Shown here piece after piece: positions 1-6,284 of a DNA stretch of 11,920 bases. The stretch's first letter is position 1. Every line of letters starts with the position of its first letter. This DNA comes from Clostridia bacterium (lineage in GTDB: Bacteria > Bacillota > Clostridia > Oscillospirales > CAG-272), in NCBI GenBank assembly GCA_900753295.1, contig CAADYQ010000011.1, forward strand, positions 1 to 11,920, written 5' to 3'. The notes below the pieces were generated by a model. It was not told the origin of the DNA, ran no database searches, and saw nothing but the letters and a program-made list of their open reading frames with translations. Both the position numbers and the translations under genes were made by a program.

Positions 1-346
1 CTTCCTTTTCGGCTCCGAGGGTACGGTAAAGCTCGGCGGCAAGGCGGCAAACAAGGTGGATTTCTGGCACATCGCCGGCGACAGCCGCGATGCCGCCGCG
101 GTCAACGATGAGTCGGAGGCGGCTCTCCCCGGCGTGTACGGCAGGGGGCATGTTCCGCTTTATGCCGACGTGGTGGATGCGATAATGACGCACCGTCCGC
201 CGCGCGTCACCGCGCTTGACGGTATGGGTGCGCTTGAGGTCGTGCTTGCCATTTACAAGTCCGCCGCCGAGGGCAGGACCGTAAGACTGCCGCTTGACGA
301 TTGTTCCACTATGGATTTTTGTGGAAGATTCGACTGTGTTGACTGA
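1..346 (+). CDS. Gfo/Idh/MocA family oxidoreductase, C-terminal fragment
   Basis: The frame is open from base 2 to the TGA at 344-346, so the gene enters from outside the window and only about 114 C-terminal residues are visible. The segment resembles the C-terminal end of Gfo/Idh/MocA NAD(P)-dependent sugar or polyol dehydrogenases. A GHVPLYADVVDAI stretch is followed by an ALDGMGALEVVLAIYKSA-like helix and a final VRLPL strand, then an STMDF tail that many clostridial members carry. The NAD-binding Rossmann domain and the catalytic lysine motif lie upstream, so the substrate cannot be judged. A GTG at 56 is in frame but is internal, because the homologous sequence continues upstream of it. 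No convincing terminator follows. A short TTCCAC/GTGGAA inverted repeat (304-309/321-326) lies inside the coding end. The family call is fairly safe; the exact enzyme is unknown. Confidence 0.82.
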   Translation, partial: FLFGSEGTVKLGGKAANKVDFWHIAGDSRDAAAVNDESEAALPGVYGRGHVPLYADVVDAIMTHRPPRVTALDGMGALEVVLAIYKSAAEGRTVRLPLDDCSTMDFCGRFDCVD

Positions 347-426
347 TTCGCCTACTATCGGAGACGGACGACTTGCCTCAATTATTGAAAATAATCAAAA
401 ATGTAAATTTAATTTTAACATCTCTA

Positions 427-455
427 TTGACAAAACCCTTTCTTCGCTGTATAAT
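427..455 (+). promoter_or_regulatory. Sigma-A promoter of the zinc-ribbon gene
   Basis: A perfect TTGACA (427-432) is separated by 17 bp from a perfect TATAAT (450-455), inside an AT-rich intergenic stretch. The predicted transcription start is near 462, giving a leader of about 46 nt before the ATG at 508. The promoter is seen directly in the sequence; its activity is inferred. Confidence 0.88.
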
Positions 456-507
456 ATAAACGCAAGTCGGAAAATTGACTTCGCGTAATTACGGAAAGAG
501 GTATCTC

Positions 508-783
508 ATGTACACAGACAAGACCTTGGTCTGCAAGGAATGCGGACAAGAATTCACCTTCACTGCCAGCGAGCAGGAGTTTTACGCCGAGAAGGGCTTC
601 ACCAACGAGCCTCAGCGTTGCAAGGAATGCCGCGCAAAGCGTAAAAATGCCAACCATAACGGTACACGTCAGATGTTTGACGCAGTCTGCGCAGAGTGCG
701 GAAAGCCCTGCAAGGTTCCTTTCGAGCCGCGCACCGATCGTCCCGTCTACTGCAGCGATTGCTTCAGAAATAGACAGCAGTGA
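508..783 (+). CDS. Small double zinc-ribbon protein (zf-trcl / CxxC-x17-CxxC)
   Basis: This 91-residue protein carries two zinc-binding modules. The first, residues 5-45, has Cys9/Cys12 and Cys38/Cys41 and matches the zf-trcl 'probable zinc ribbon' pattern (DKTLVCKECGQEF, then an EKGF..P.RC..CR end). The second, residues 58-86, has Cys61/Cys64 and Cys82/Cys85 with exactly 17 residues between the pairs, the spacing of the CxxC-x17-CxxC family. A basic linker (RAKRK, 42-46) joins them. The ATG at 508 is preferred over an in-frame TTG at 475 because a GGAAAGAGG ribosome binding site (493-501) sits six nt before it and the homology starts at MYTDKTL. The gene has its own perfect promoter and a strong terminator, so it is probably monocistronic. 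The molecular role is not established; nucleic-acid or protein binding through zinc is an inference. Confidence 0.88.
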   Translation: MYTDKTLVCKECGQEFTFTASEQEFYAEKGFTNEPQRCKECRAKRKNANHNGTRQMFDAVCAECGKPCKVPFEPRTDRPVYCSDCFRNRQQ

Positions 784-791
784 TCTCTCAC

Positions 792-838
792 CCAAAAACA
801 CGGATCGCCGCGCAATGCGCGGCGATCCGTGTTTTTGG
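792..838 (+). terminator. Strong intrinsic terminator after the zinc-ribbon gene
   Basis: A perfect 22-bp inverted repeat (792-813 and 817-838) with a three-base AAT loop begins nine bases after the stop codon. The core is GC-rich (CGGATCGCCGCGC) and is flanked by five A's on the left and five T's on the right, so the hairpin could terminate on both strands. It insulates this gene from the promoter at 884. Confidence 0.9.
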
Positions 839-883
839 CAACCGGACGGCGTGGCTTTGTGCGCTGCCGGGGGACAAAAACGA

Positions 884-912
884 TTGACTTTTATCACCCG
901 TGGTGATATAAT
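884..912 (+). promoter_or_regulatory. Sigma-A promoter of the EEP lipoprotein pair
   Basis: TTGACT (884-889) and a perfect TATAAT (907-912) are 17 bp apart, directly downstream of the preceding terminator. The predicted start is near 919, with a leader of roughly 36 nt before the ATG at 955. No promoter is visible in the 27-nt gap between the two lipoprotein genes, so this one probably drives both. Confidence 0.86.
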
Positions 913-954
913 ATATGAGTATACAAATTCTCCTGTCGGAAAGGAACCGGATTT

Positions 955-2337
955 ATGAAAAAAACACATTCAAAGCTTATGCTGATACTGCTTGCGCTCG
1001 TTATGCTCGCGCAGTGCTTTACGGCATGTAAAAATGATACGCCCCCTGCGGGATCGTCCGAGGCGGAAACTACCGAGGCGCCCGCGCCGACCGAGCTTAT
1101 GCTCATCGGCGGCGACACGGTATACAATATAATCCGTAGCTCGTATGAAGAGGAACCCGTGCTTAACGCCATCAAAACGCTTCGCCAGACCATAACAAAG
1201 CTGTACGGCGACGTGTGGCAGGGACTCATCACCGAGGACTGGGAGCAGGGCGTCGGCAAGGACGATATAATCGACAATGACAACGCGGAGATCCTTATAG
1301 GCGTTACCAACCGCCGCGAGAGCCATACGGTCTACGAGTCTCTCGGCAAGGATGAGTACGCTATCCGCGTGGTCGGCAAAAAGCTCGTCATCGTCGGCAG
1401 TGACGAATACGCAACGGCTGAGGCGGTAAATGTGTTTACCGAGGGCTATGTTGCCGGCGGTACGACCGGCAAAACGCTCAAGGTCGATGCGGCGCTTGAC
1501 GTAAAGGGCGCGGCGTCTCTGCGCAAGGTGCAGATCAACTCCGAGGCAAAATACCGCATAATGACCTGGAACCTCGGCTGCGAGATAGGTAAGGTCGATG
1601 ATGCGCTTGAGGTCATGCTCAAGTACCTCCCCGATATCCTCTCGCTTCAGGAATGCAACAAGGCGATACATACAAAGCTGATAAACCGTCTGCCCAAGTT
1701 CTATCAGGTCTCAACGCGCTTCCATTCCAACGGTAAAACGTATGTCTATACGCCTATAATTTATAACTCCGAGGTGCTCACTCTCAAGGAGGCGGGCGCC
1801 GAGTGGTTGCGCGACAGATACACCGGAACGAACACCAAATCGCTCGCATGGGCGGTGTTTGAGGATAAGGAAGGCGCACAGTTCGCCGTTATCGACTTCC
1901 ACGGCGCGGTCTGCTCAAATGCCTACAAGGGCTATGAGAACTACACAAAGGCGCAGCTCAACGAGCAGTCGAGCGTCTGGCGCACCGGCAACGTAAAGCA
2001 GGTGCTTGAGGTGCGCGAGCGCATATGCGCAAAATACGGCGATATCCCGCTCATGGTGAACGGCGACTGCAACTTCACAAGCACCTCCACACAGTATAAG
2101 CAGATCACGGATTCCGGAATGTACGATGCGGAATTCACCGCGCGCCTCGGCACCGTGACCGGCTTCAAGACCTACTTTGATTACGGCACGCCCATCAAAA
2201 CCGGTCCGAGCATCGACCACATCTTCGGCGTGAACGGCATCGACTTCGTTGAGCATTATATCGTGCGCGACAAGCTGGTGCTTACCGCCTCCGACCACTG
2301 CCCGGTGTATGTGGATTTCAATCCCAAAAAGCCCTGA
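955..2337 (+). CDS. Lipoprotein with GH67N-like domain and EEP domain, copy 1
   Basis: This 460-residue protein starts with a lipoprotein signal (MKKTHSKLMLILLALVMLAQ) and a probable lipidated Cys25 in FTAC, a slightly atypical lipobox, followed by a Thr/Glu/Pro linker. Residues ~47-185 form a domain resembling the N-terminal domain of GH67-type enzymes (AEILIGVTNRRES at 111-123, then an IRVVGKKLVIVGSDEYAT stretch). Residues ~198-457 are an endonuclease/exonuclease/phosphatase (EEP, DNase I-like) domain. Candidate active-site residues are all present: Asn206 (TWNLG), Glu233 (LQEC), His316 (DFHG), Asp371 and Asn373 (NGDCNF), Asp421-His422, and Asp447-His448 (SDHCP). The family cleaves phosphodiester or phosphomonoester bonds in nucleic acids, lipids or inositol phosphates; the substrate here is unknown. 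The protein should act outside the membrane. AAAGGA at 940-945 supports the start. Confidence 0.87.
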   Translation: MKKTHSKLMLILLALVMLAQCFTACKNDTPPAGSSEAETTEAPAPTELMLIGGDTVYNIIRSSYEEEPVLNAIKTLRQTITKLYGDVWQGLITEDWEQGVGKDDIIDNDNAEILIGVTNRRESHTVYESLGKDEYAIRVVGKKLVIVGSDEYATAEAVNVFTEGYVAGGTTGKTLKVDAALDVKGAASLRKVQINSEAKYRIMTWNLGCEIGKVDDALEVMLKYLPDILSLQECNKAIHTKLINRLPKFYQVSTRFHSNGKTYVYTPIIYNSEVLTLKEAGAEWLRDRYTGTNTKSLAWAVFEDKEGAQFAVIDFHGAVCSNAYKGYENYTKAQLNEQSSVWRTGNVKQVLEVRERICAKYGDIPLMVNGDCNFTSTSTQYKQITDSGMYDAEFTARLGTVTGFKTYFDYGTPIKTGPSIDHIFGVNGIDFVEHYIVRDKLVLTASDHCPVYVDFNPKKP

Positions 2338-2364
2338 CGGCTTTACGAGAAAGGAACCCAAGTG

Positions 2365-3750
2365 ATGAAAAAAACGCTTTTCAGGTACGCAGTTCTGTTT
2401 ATGGCGGTGCTTACGGTGCTTCCCGCAGTGCTTGCGGCATGCACCAAAAACGAAGGACCCGAGGTGAGCACGCCGGTCGTGACCACCGAGGAACCCGCGC
2501 CTGCCGAGCTGGTACTCTTCGGCGGCAGCGAGACATACAACGTTATCCGCGGCACATACGCCAACGAATCGGTGCTTGATGCGCTCAAAAAGCTCCGCAA
2601 AGCCATCGCCGAAAAATACGGCGACATCTGGCAGGGCATCACGACCGAGGACTGGGAGCAGGGAGTCGGCAAGGATGATATAGTGGACAACGACAACGCG
2701 GAGATACTGGTCGGTCTCACCAATCGCCGCGAGAGCCACACGGTCCACGAGTCCCTCGACGAGAACGAATATACCATCCGCGCGGTCGGCAAAAAGCTCG
2801 TCATCATCGGCAGCGACGATTATGCCACCATTCAGGCGTTGGCCGAGTTCATATCCAAATACATCGAGTCGGCAGGGGCTGATAAGCTCGTCCTGTCCGC
2901 CGACACAAATGATATGGGCACGGCGTCCCTGCGCAAGATCCCGATAAACGAAAACGCCGGATACCGCATAATGTCGTGGAACCTCGGCGGCGGCATCGGA
3001 AACGCCGATGACGCGATTGAGATAATGCTACGCTACCTGCCGGATATCTATTCGCTCCAGGAATGCAGCAAAAAGATACACACGGGGCTTATCGCAATGC
3101 TCCCCGAGTATTACAAGACCGCAACAAAGCTCCACAAAGACGGTGCAACATATGTCTATACGCCGATAGTTTACAACACAAAGGTGCTGACTCTCAAGGA
3201 TTCCGGCGCCGAGTGGCTGCGCGACAGATACACCGGAACAAACACCAAGTCGCTCGCATGGGCGGTGTTTGAGGACAAAAACGGCGAGACCTTTGCGCTC
3301 ATCAACTTCCACGGCGCGATCTGCTTCAATACCTATAAGGGCTTTGAAAACTATACAGCCGCCGAGCTTGCAAAGCAGGTGAACGAATGGCGGCAGGGCA
3401 ACGCGCGTCAGCTTCTTGAGGTCCGCGACCGCATACGCGCACAGTACGGCGAGATACCGGTCATGATGAACGGCGACTGCAACTTCAATGCTTCGTCGGC
3501 GGCGTACAAGATACTCACCGCAGGCGGGATGAAGGACGCGGAGTTCACCGCGCGCCTCGGTAAGGATACCGGCTTCAAAACCTACTTCCCGTTCGGCTCG
3601 ACCGAGGTACAGACCGGAGCGAGCATCGACCACATCTTCGGCACCGCCGAGGTAGATTTTGTGGAGCACAGGATAGTACGCTCGTCGCCGGTGCTTACGG
3701 CGTCCGACCACTGCCCCGTGTATGTCGATTTCAATCCGAGCAAGAAATGA
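2365..3750 (+). CDS. Lipoprotein with GH67N-like domain and EEP domain, copy 2
   Basis: This 461-residue paralogue of the preceding protein begins 27 nt after it. The ATG at 2365 is chosen over an in-frame GTG at 2362 because it has the same distance from AAAGGA as copy 1 and the same MKKT start. It has a classical lipobox (LAAC, Cys26). The GH67N-like domain (AEILVGLTNRRES, 112-124) and the EEP domain (Asn206, Glu233, His316, Asp371, Asn373, Asp422-His423, Asp448-His449) are both kept. By eye it is about 60% identical to copy 1. The signal peptide and linker diverge most, and residues 281-305 are identical in both proteins. Both copies look functional. They were probably produced by tandem duplication and may have diverged in substrate. 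Extracytoplasmic phosphodiesterase or phosphatase is the safest label. Confidence 0.87.
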   Translation: MKKTLFRYAVLFMAVLTVLPAVLAACTKNEGPEVSTPVVTTEEPAPAELVLFGGSETYNVIRGTYANESVLDALKKLRKAIAEKYGDIWQGITTEDWEQGVGKDDIVDNDNAEILVGLTNRRESHTVHESLDENEYTIRAVGKKLVIIGSDDYATIQALAEFISKYIESAGADKLVLSADTNDMGTASLRKIPINENAGYRIMSWNLGGGIGNADDAIEIMLRYLPDIYSLQECSKKIHTGLIAMLPEYYKTATKLHKDGATYVYTPIVYNTKVLTLKDSGAEWLRDRYTGTNTKSLAWAVFEDKNGETFALINFHGAICFNTYKGFENYTAAELAKQVNEWRQGNARQLLEVRDRIRAQYGEIPVMMNGDCNFNASSAAYKILTAGGMKDAEFTARLGKDTGFKTYFPFGSTEVQTGASIDHIFGTAEVDFVEHRIVRSSPVLTASDHCPVYVDFNPSKK

Positions 3751-3757
3751 AATGATT

Positions 3758-3812
3758 ATTTAAATTATATCGGGTCCGCCGCTTTTTGCGGCGGACCCGA
3801 TACAATTTAAAT
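3758..3812 (+). terminator. Long hairpin terminator after the EEP lipoprotein pair
   Basis: A perfect 15-bp GC-rich stem (3768-3782 and 3788-3802, loop TTTTT) extends past one mismatch by nine more A/T pairs (3758-3766 with 3804-3812), about 25 paired positions in total. There is no long uninterrupted T-tract, but the outer stem is A/T-only. It lies between the stop codon and the next promoter, where an intrinsic terminator is expected. Confidence 0.8.
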
Positions 3813-3833
3813 CGCCCGCGGGCAATAAAACTG

Positions 3834-3862
3834 TTGACCTTTCCCAAAATGTGTAGTATAAT
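3834..3862 (+). promoter_or_regulatory. Sigma-A promoter of the HD/flavin/glycan operon
   Basis: TTGACC (3834-3839) and a perfect TATAAT (3857-3862) are spaced by 17 bp. The predicted start is near 3869, with a leader of about 45 nt. No other consensus promoter is visible before 10177, so the five following genes are probably expressed from here. Confidence 0.86.
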
Positions 3863-3913
3863 TAACTTGGATAATTATAAAAACCGACCGAGCGGAAAGG
3901 AAGATGCCGAAAA

Positions 3914-5605
3914 ATGACCGAAGATATCAATAAAAACGGAATATATGCGGATTTTCTTGCCCGCGCCGACGCATTCGTTGCGTCGCTGATGGCAGGGTAC
4001 GAGCCAAAGCATTTCCGCGGCAGTAAGGTGATACATGACTGCGTGTGGGGAACGGTCATGCTCTGCCCGTGGGAGCTGCAGATAATAGATTCGCCGCTTT
4101 TCCAGCGCATGCGCCGCATAAATCAGTTGGGACTTGCAATGACCACATACCCATCGGCGCACCATTCGCGCTTTGAGCATACGCTCGGCGTGCTGTCGGT
4201 GACCACCAAAATGATATCCCGCATAAATCAGGATGAAAGCGCCGATGCGCTTCCGCCATCCGCCGCACCCGACGAGCACCGGCGCAAGATACCGCCGCGC
4301 GACGTCCGGCTTTTGCGCCTTGCGGCGCTGTTGCACGATCTCGGGCATTGCTTTTTCTCGCACCTGTCCGAGTCGTATTACGGACGCACCGAGGAAATGA
4401 CCGCGCTCATACGCGAGAACGCCGTGTTTTCCGGCGCACAGCCGCATGAGATATTCGGGTTTATAATAATAAACACACCCACGTTCCGCAGCTTTTTTGC
4501 TAAAAAGACCGATTTCCCGCTTGACGGCGAGGATGCGGACGTTCTGCTTGAGACCGTGGGCAGGATGATAGTCGGCGCACCCGTGCCGCTGCGCTGTGAG
4601 GACGGCAGGCTTTTGCGCCCCGCTTACCTTACCGACATGATAAACGGGCGCTTTGACGCCGATTCGCTCGACTACCTGCGCCGCGATACCTATGCCACGG
4701 GACTGGCGCTGACCTATCACATCGACCGCGTGCTGTATAAGCTCTGCCTTGCCGACCGCGAGGCAACGCTTCCGGACGGCAGCAAGATCATCGAGCGCCA
4801 CCTTACCGTTCCGGTCTCCGGAATATCAACGGTCGAGGAAATGGTGTTCTCAAAGCTGATGCTGACGCGGTATATCTATCAGCACCAAAAGGTCATAGCC
4901 GTCGAGTCTCTTGTGGGCGACGTCGTGGCGGGAATGCGGTATAACGGAAGGCTTAGGCACCCGTGCGATTTCCTTTATTTCTGTGATGCGGATATCCTCT
5001 CGCTCGGCATGAGCGGGGCAGACCCCGCATTCAGACTGCCGGCATCGGAATTCCGCCTTGACGCCACCACCTCGCTTACGACGGGAAGGGTCATACGCCG
5101 CATACTTGAGCGCGATCTGCCGAAAAAAGCGCTGCTTGTAAACCGCGGAGTGCTTTGCGGTAAAAACGGCGCGGCGAGCAAGGATGAGCTCAGCGCTGCG
5201 GTGACGCTTATGCAGTCGATGTCAGATTTGCGGCAGGCAGTGCGTGACGAGGCGGCGGATATCGCGCGCAGGCTCGGCATGCCGGAGCCGGAAATATACG
5301 ATATACACATTTCGGTCCCCAAGTTCCGTATGTCCAAAAACTTTGACGGCGCTACCGTCGTGACATACGGCGGAGGCTTTGCGCGTATGTCCGATATCGT
5401 TGATCTTAACGACTGGGCAAGCGACTTTGCCGCCGACTCCTACAACGCATATGTCTTTGCGGGACCCGAATATCTTGTCCCCGTGGGGCTTGCCGCATAT
5501 TGCGTGCTCACCGCGCGCGGCGTCCTGCTTGACCGCGGTCGCGTGTTTGCGGGACTCAAATCCGCTGCCGATATCGAAAAGGCGGCGGGGATAATAGGCG
5601 TCTGA
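3914..5605 (+). CDS. HD-domain phosphohydrolase (SAMHD1/YwfO-like)
   Basis: This 563-residue cytoplasmic protein has the dNTPase-type HD signature. Residues 84-92 read HSRFEHTLG, and LLHDLGHCFFSHL spans 139-151. The likely metal ligands are His89, His141, Asp142 and Asp250 (in DSLDYLRRD, 250-258), with Tyr254 in the place of the substrate-contacting tyrosine of SAMHD1. The family hydrolyses dNTPs or other nucleotides; the actual substrate is not shown by the sequence. A short insert rich in Ala and Pro (107-126) separates the first histidine from the HD pair. The ATG at 3914 lies 12 nt after the GGA of GGAAAGGAAG, longer than for neighbouring genes. An earlier ATG at 3904 opens only a nine-codon out-of-frame peptide. 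It is the first gene of an apparent operon, followed after 37 nt by a flavin reductase-like gene. The HD call is firm; calling it a dNTPase is an inference. Confidence 0.88.
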   Translation: MTEDINKNGIYADFLARADAFVASLMAGYEPKHFRGSKVIHDCVWGTVMLCPWELQIIDSPLFQRMRRINQLGLAMTTYPSAHHSRFEHTLGVLSVTTKMISRINQDESADALPPSAAPDEHRRKIPPRDVRLLRLAALLHDLGHCFFSHLSESYYGRTEEMTALIRENAVFSGAQPHEIFGFIIINTPTFRSFFAKKTDFPLDGEDADVLLETVGRMIVGAPVPLRCEDGRLLRPAYLTDMINGRFDADSLDYLRRDTYATGLALTYHIDRVLYKLCLADREATLPDGSKIIERHLTVPVSGISTVEEMVFSKLMLTRYIYQHQKVIAVESLVGDVVAGMRYNGRLRHPCDFLYFCDADILSLGMSGADPAFRLPASEFRLDATTSLTTGRVIRRILERDLPKKALLVNRGVLCGKNGAASKDELSAAVTLMQSMSDLRQAVRDEAADIARRLGMPEPEIYDIHISVPKFRMSKNFDGATVVTYGGGFARMSDIVDLNDWASDFAADSYNAYVFAGPEYLVPVGLAAYCVLTARGVLLDRGRVFAGLKSAADIEKAAGIIGV

Positions 5606-5642
5606 GCCGCTTGGATGCCGATCTTCTGAAAGGAACGATATT

Positions 5643-6284
5643 TTGTCAAAGCTGTCATGGAAGGGCGGGGCGATGCTTTCGCCGCTGCCCGTGGTAATAG
5701 TCACCTCGGGAGGTGACTGCATAAAGGACGGCGCTACGGTGCCGTCGGGCTACGCGCCCAACGCCGTTACCGTGGCGTGGTGCGGCATCGCCTGCACCCA
5801 GCCGCCCGTCGTTTATATCTCTCTGCGTCCGTCGCGTCATTCGTATAAGATAATCGAGGAGACGGGCGAATTCACAATAAACCTCGTGACCTCCGCAATG
5901 GCGCGCACAGCCGACGGTTGCGGCGTTTTTTCCGGCAGGGACGTGGATAAATTGAAAAAGTTTGCGCTCGCCACCGAGCCGTCGGCTACCGGCACCGTGG
6001 GTTGTCCCTCGCTTGCCGCCTCGCCGCTCACGCTCGATTGCCGCGTTATGCGTAAGATCCCGCTCGGAACGCACGATATGTTTCTGGCAAACGTGCTTGG
6101 CGTCGGAGTCGATCCCGCATTGGTGGACGGCGCGGGCAAGCTGCACCTTGACCGCGCGCGCCTTGCCGCGTATTCGCACGGGGACTACTTTGAGCTGGGC
6201 AAAAAAATAGGGGATTTCGGCTTTTCCGTGCGAAAAAAACCGCGTGGAGGGGCAAAAAAGAGTAAAGGCGGTAGCAAAAAATGA
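5643..6284 (+). CDS. Flavin reductase-like FMN-binding protein
   Basis: This 213-residue protein belongs to the flavin reductase-like (split-barrel, FMN-binding) family. LSPLPVVIVTSGG (12-24) is followed by the family core NAVTVAWCGIACTQPPVVYI (40-59), SLRPSRHSYKII (60-71) and FTINLV (77-82). The C-terminal part ends with a YFELGKKIGDFGFSV stretch (182-196). Members bind FMN and reduce flavins or act as NAD(P)H:flavin oxidoreductases; the partner is not shown. The start is a TTG at 5643, eight nt after AAAGGA. The last ~16 residues are a Lys/Gly-rich tail (from KKPRGG onward) beyond the domain. The DNA of this tail contains AAAGGCGG (6264-6271), which serves as the ribosome binding site of the next gene. 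Overlapping ATGA with the next gene suggests translational coupling. Confidence 0.87.
   Translation: MSKLSWKGGAMLSPLPVVIVTSGGDCIKDGATVPSGYAPNAVTVAWCGIACTQPPVVYISLRPSRHSYKIIEETGEFTINLVTSAMARTADGCGVFSGRDVDKLKKFALATEPSATGTVGCPSLAASPLTLDCRVMRKIPLGTHDMFLANVLGVGVDPALVDGAGKLHLDRARLAAYSHGDYFELGKKIGDFGFSVRKKPRGGAKKSKGGSKK
5699..5718. repeat. Perfect 9-bp inverted repeat inside the flavin reductase gene
   Basis: AGTCACCTC (5699-5707) and GAGGTGACT (5710-5718) are exact reverse complements separated by GG. They lie 57 to 76 nt into the gene. The right arm resembles a Shine-Dalgarno sequence and the left arm its complement, so in mRNA this would form a tight hairpin. It may be chance, a codon-constrained coincidence, or a translation-slowing structure. 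Confidence 0.6.

Larger units (their letters stand above)
955..3750 (+). repeat. Tandem gene duplication with patchy nucleotide identity
   Basis: The two lipoprotein genes are direct, full-length repeats of each other with a period of about 1.41 kb. Similarity is uneven. Bases 1795-1865 and 3205-3275 differ at only three of 71 positions, all synonymous, whereas the signal and linker regions can barely be aligned. The 5' leaders share AAAGGAACC followed by the ATG nine bases after GGA, so the duplication included the ribosome binding site. Confidence 0.85.

Noticed and set aside
381..395. ATTATT-GAA-AATAAT inverted repeat as a terminator for the first gene
   Set aside because: Only six A/T pairs and no T-tract, so too weak to call.
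294..488. 64-codon plus-strand frame between the oxidoreductase and the zinc-ribbon gene
   Set aside because: It overlaps the end of the upstream gene in another frame, runs through the perfect promoter, and is of low complexity with no ribosome binding site.
2362..2364. GTG start for the second EEP lipoprotein
   Set aside because: The adjacent ATG at 2365 has the same spacing to AAAGGA and the same MKKT beginning as its paralogue.
1915..2748. 277-codon minus-strand frame spanning the junction of the two EEP lipoproteins
   Set aside because: The similar minus-strand frames opposite each paralogue simply mirror the duplication; no ribosome binding site or family motif is visible.
3875..4801. 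308-codon minus-strand open frame opposite the HD gene
   Set aside because: It is fully antisense to a gene with clear HD motifs and has no domain signature; treated as a codon-bias shadow.
3914..5605. HD phosphohydrolase as an anti-phage dNTP-depleting defence gene
   Set aside because: The neighbours are redox and surface proteins with no defence genes or mobile elements, and YwfO-like HD proteins are widespread housekeeping-type enzymes.
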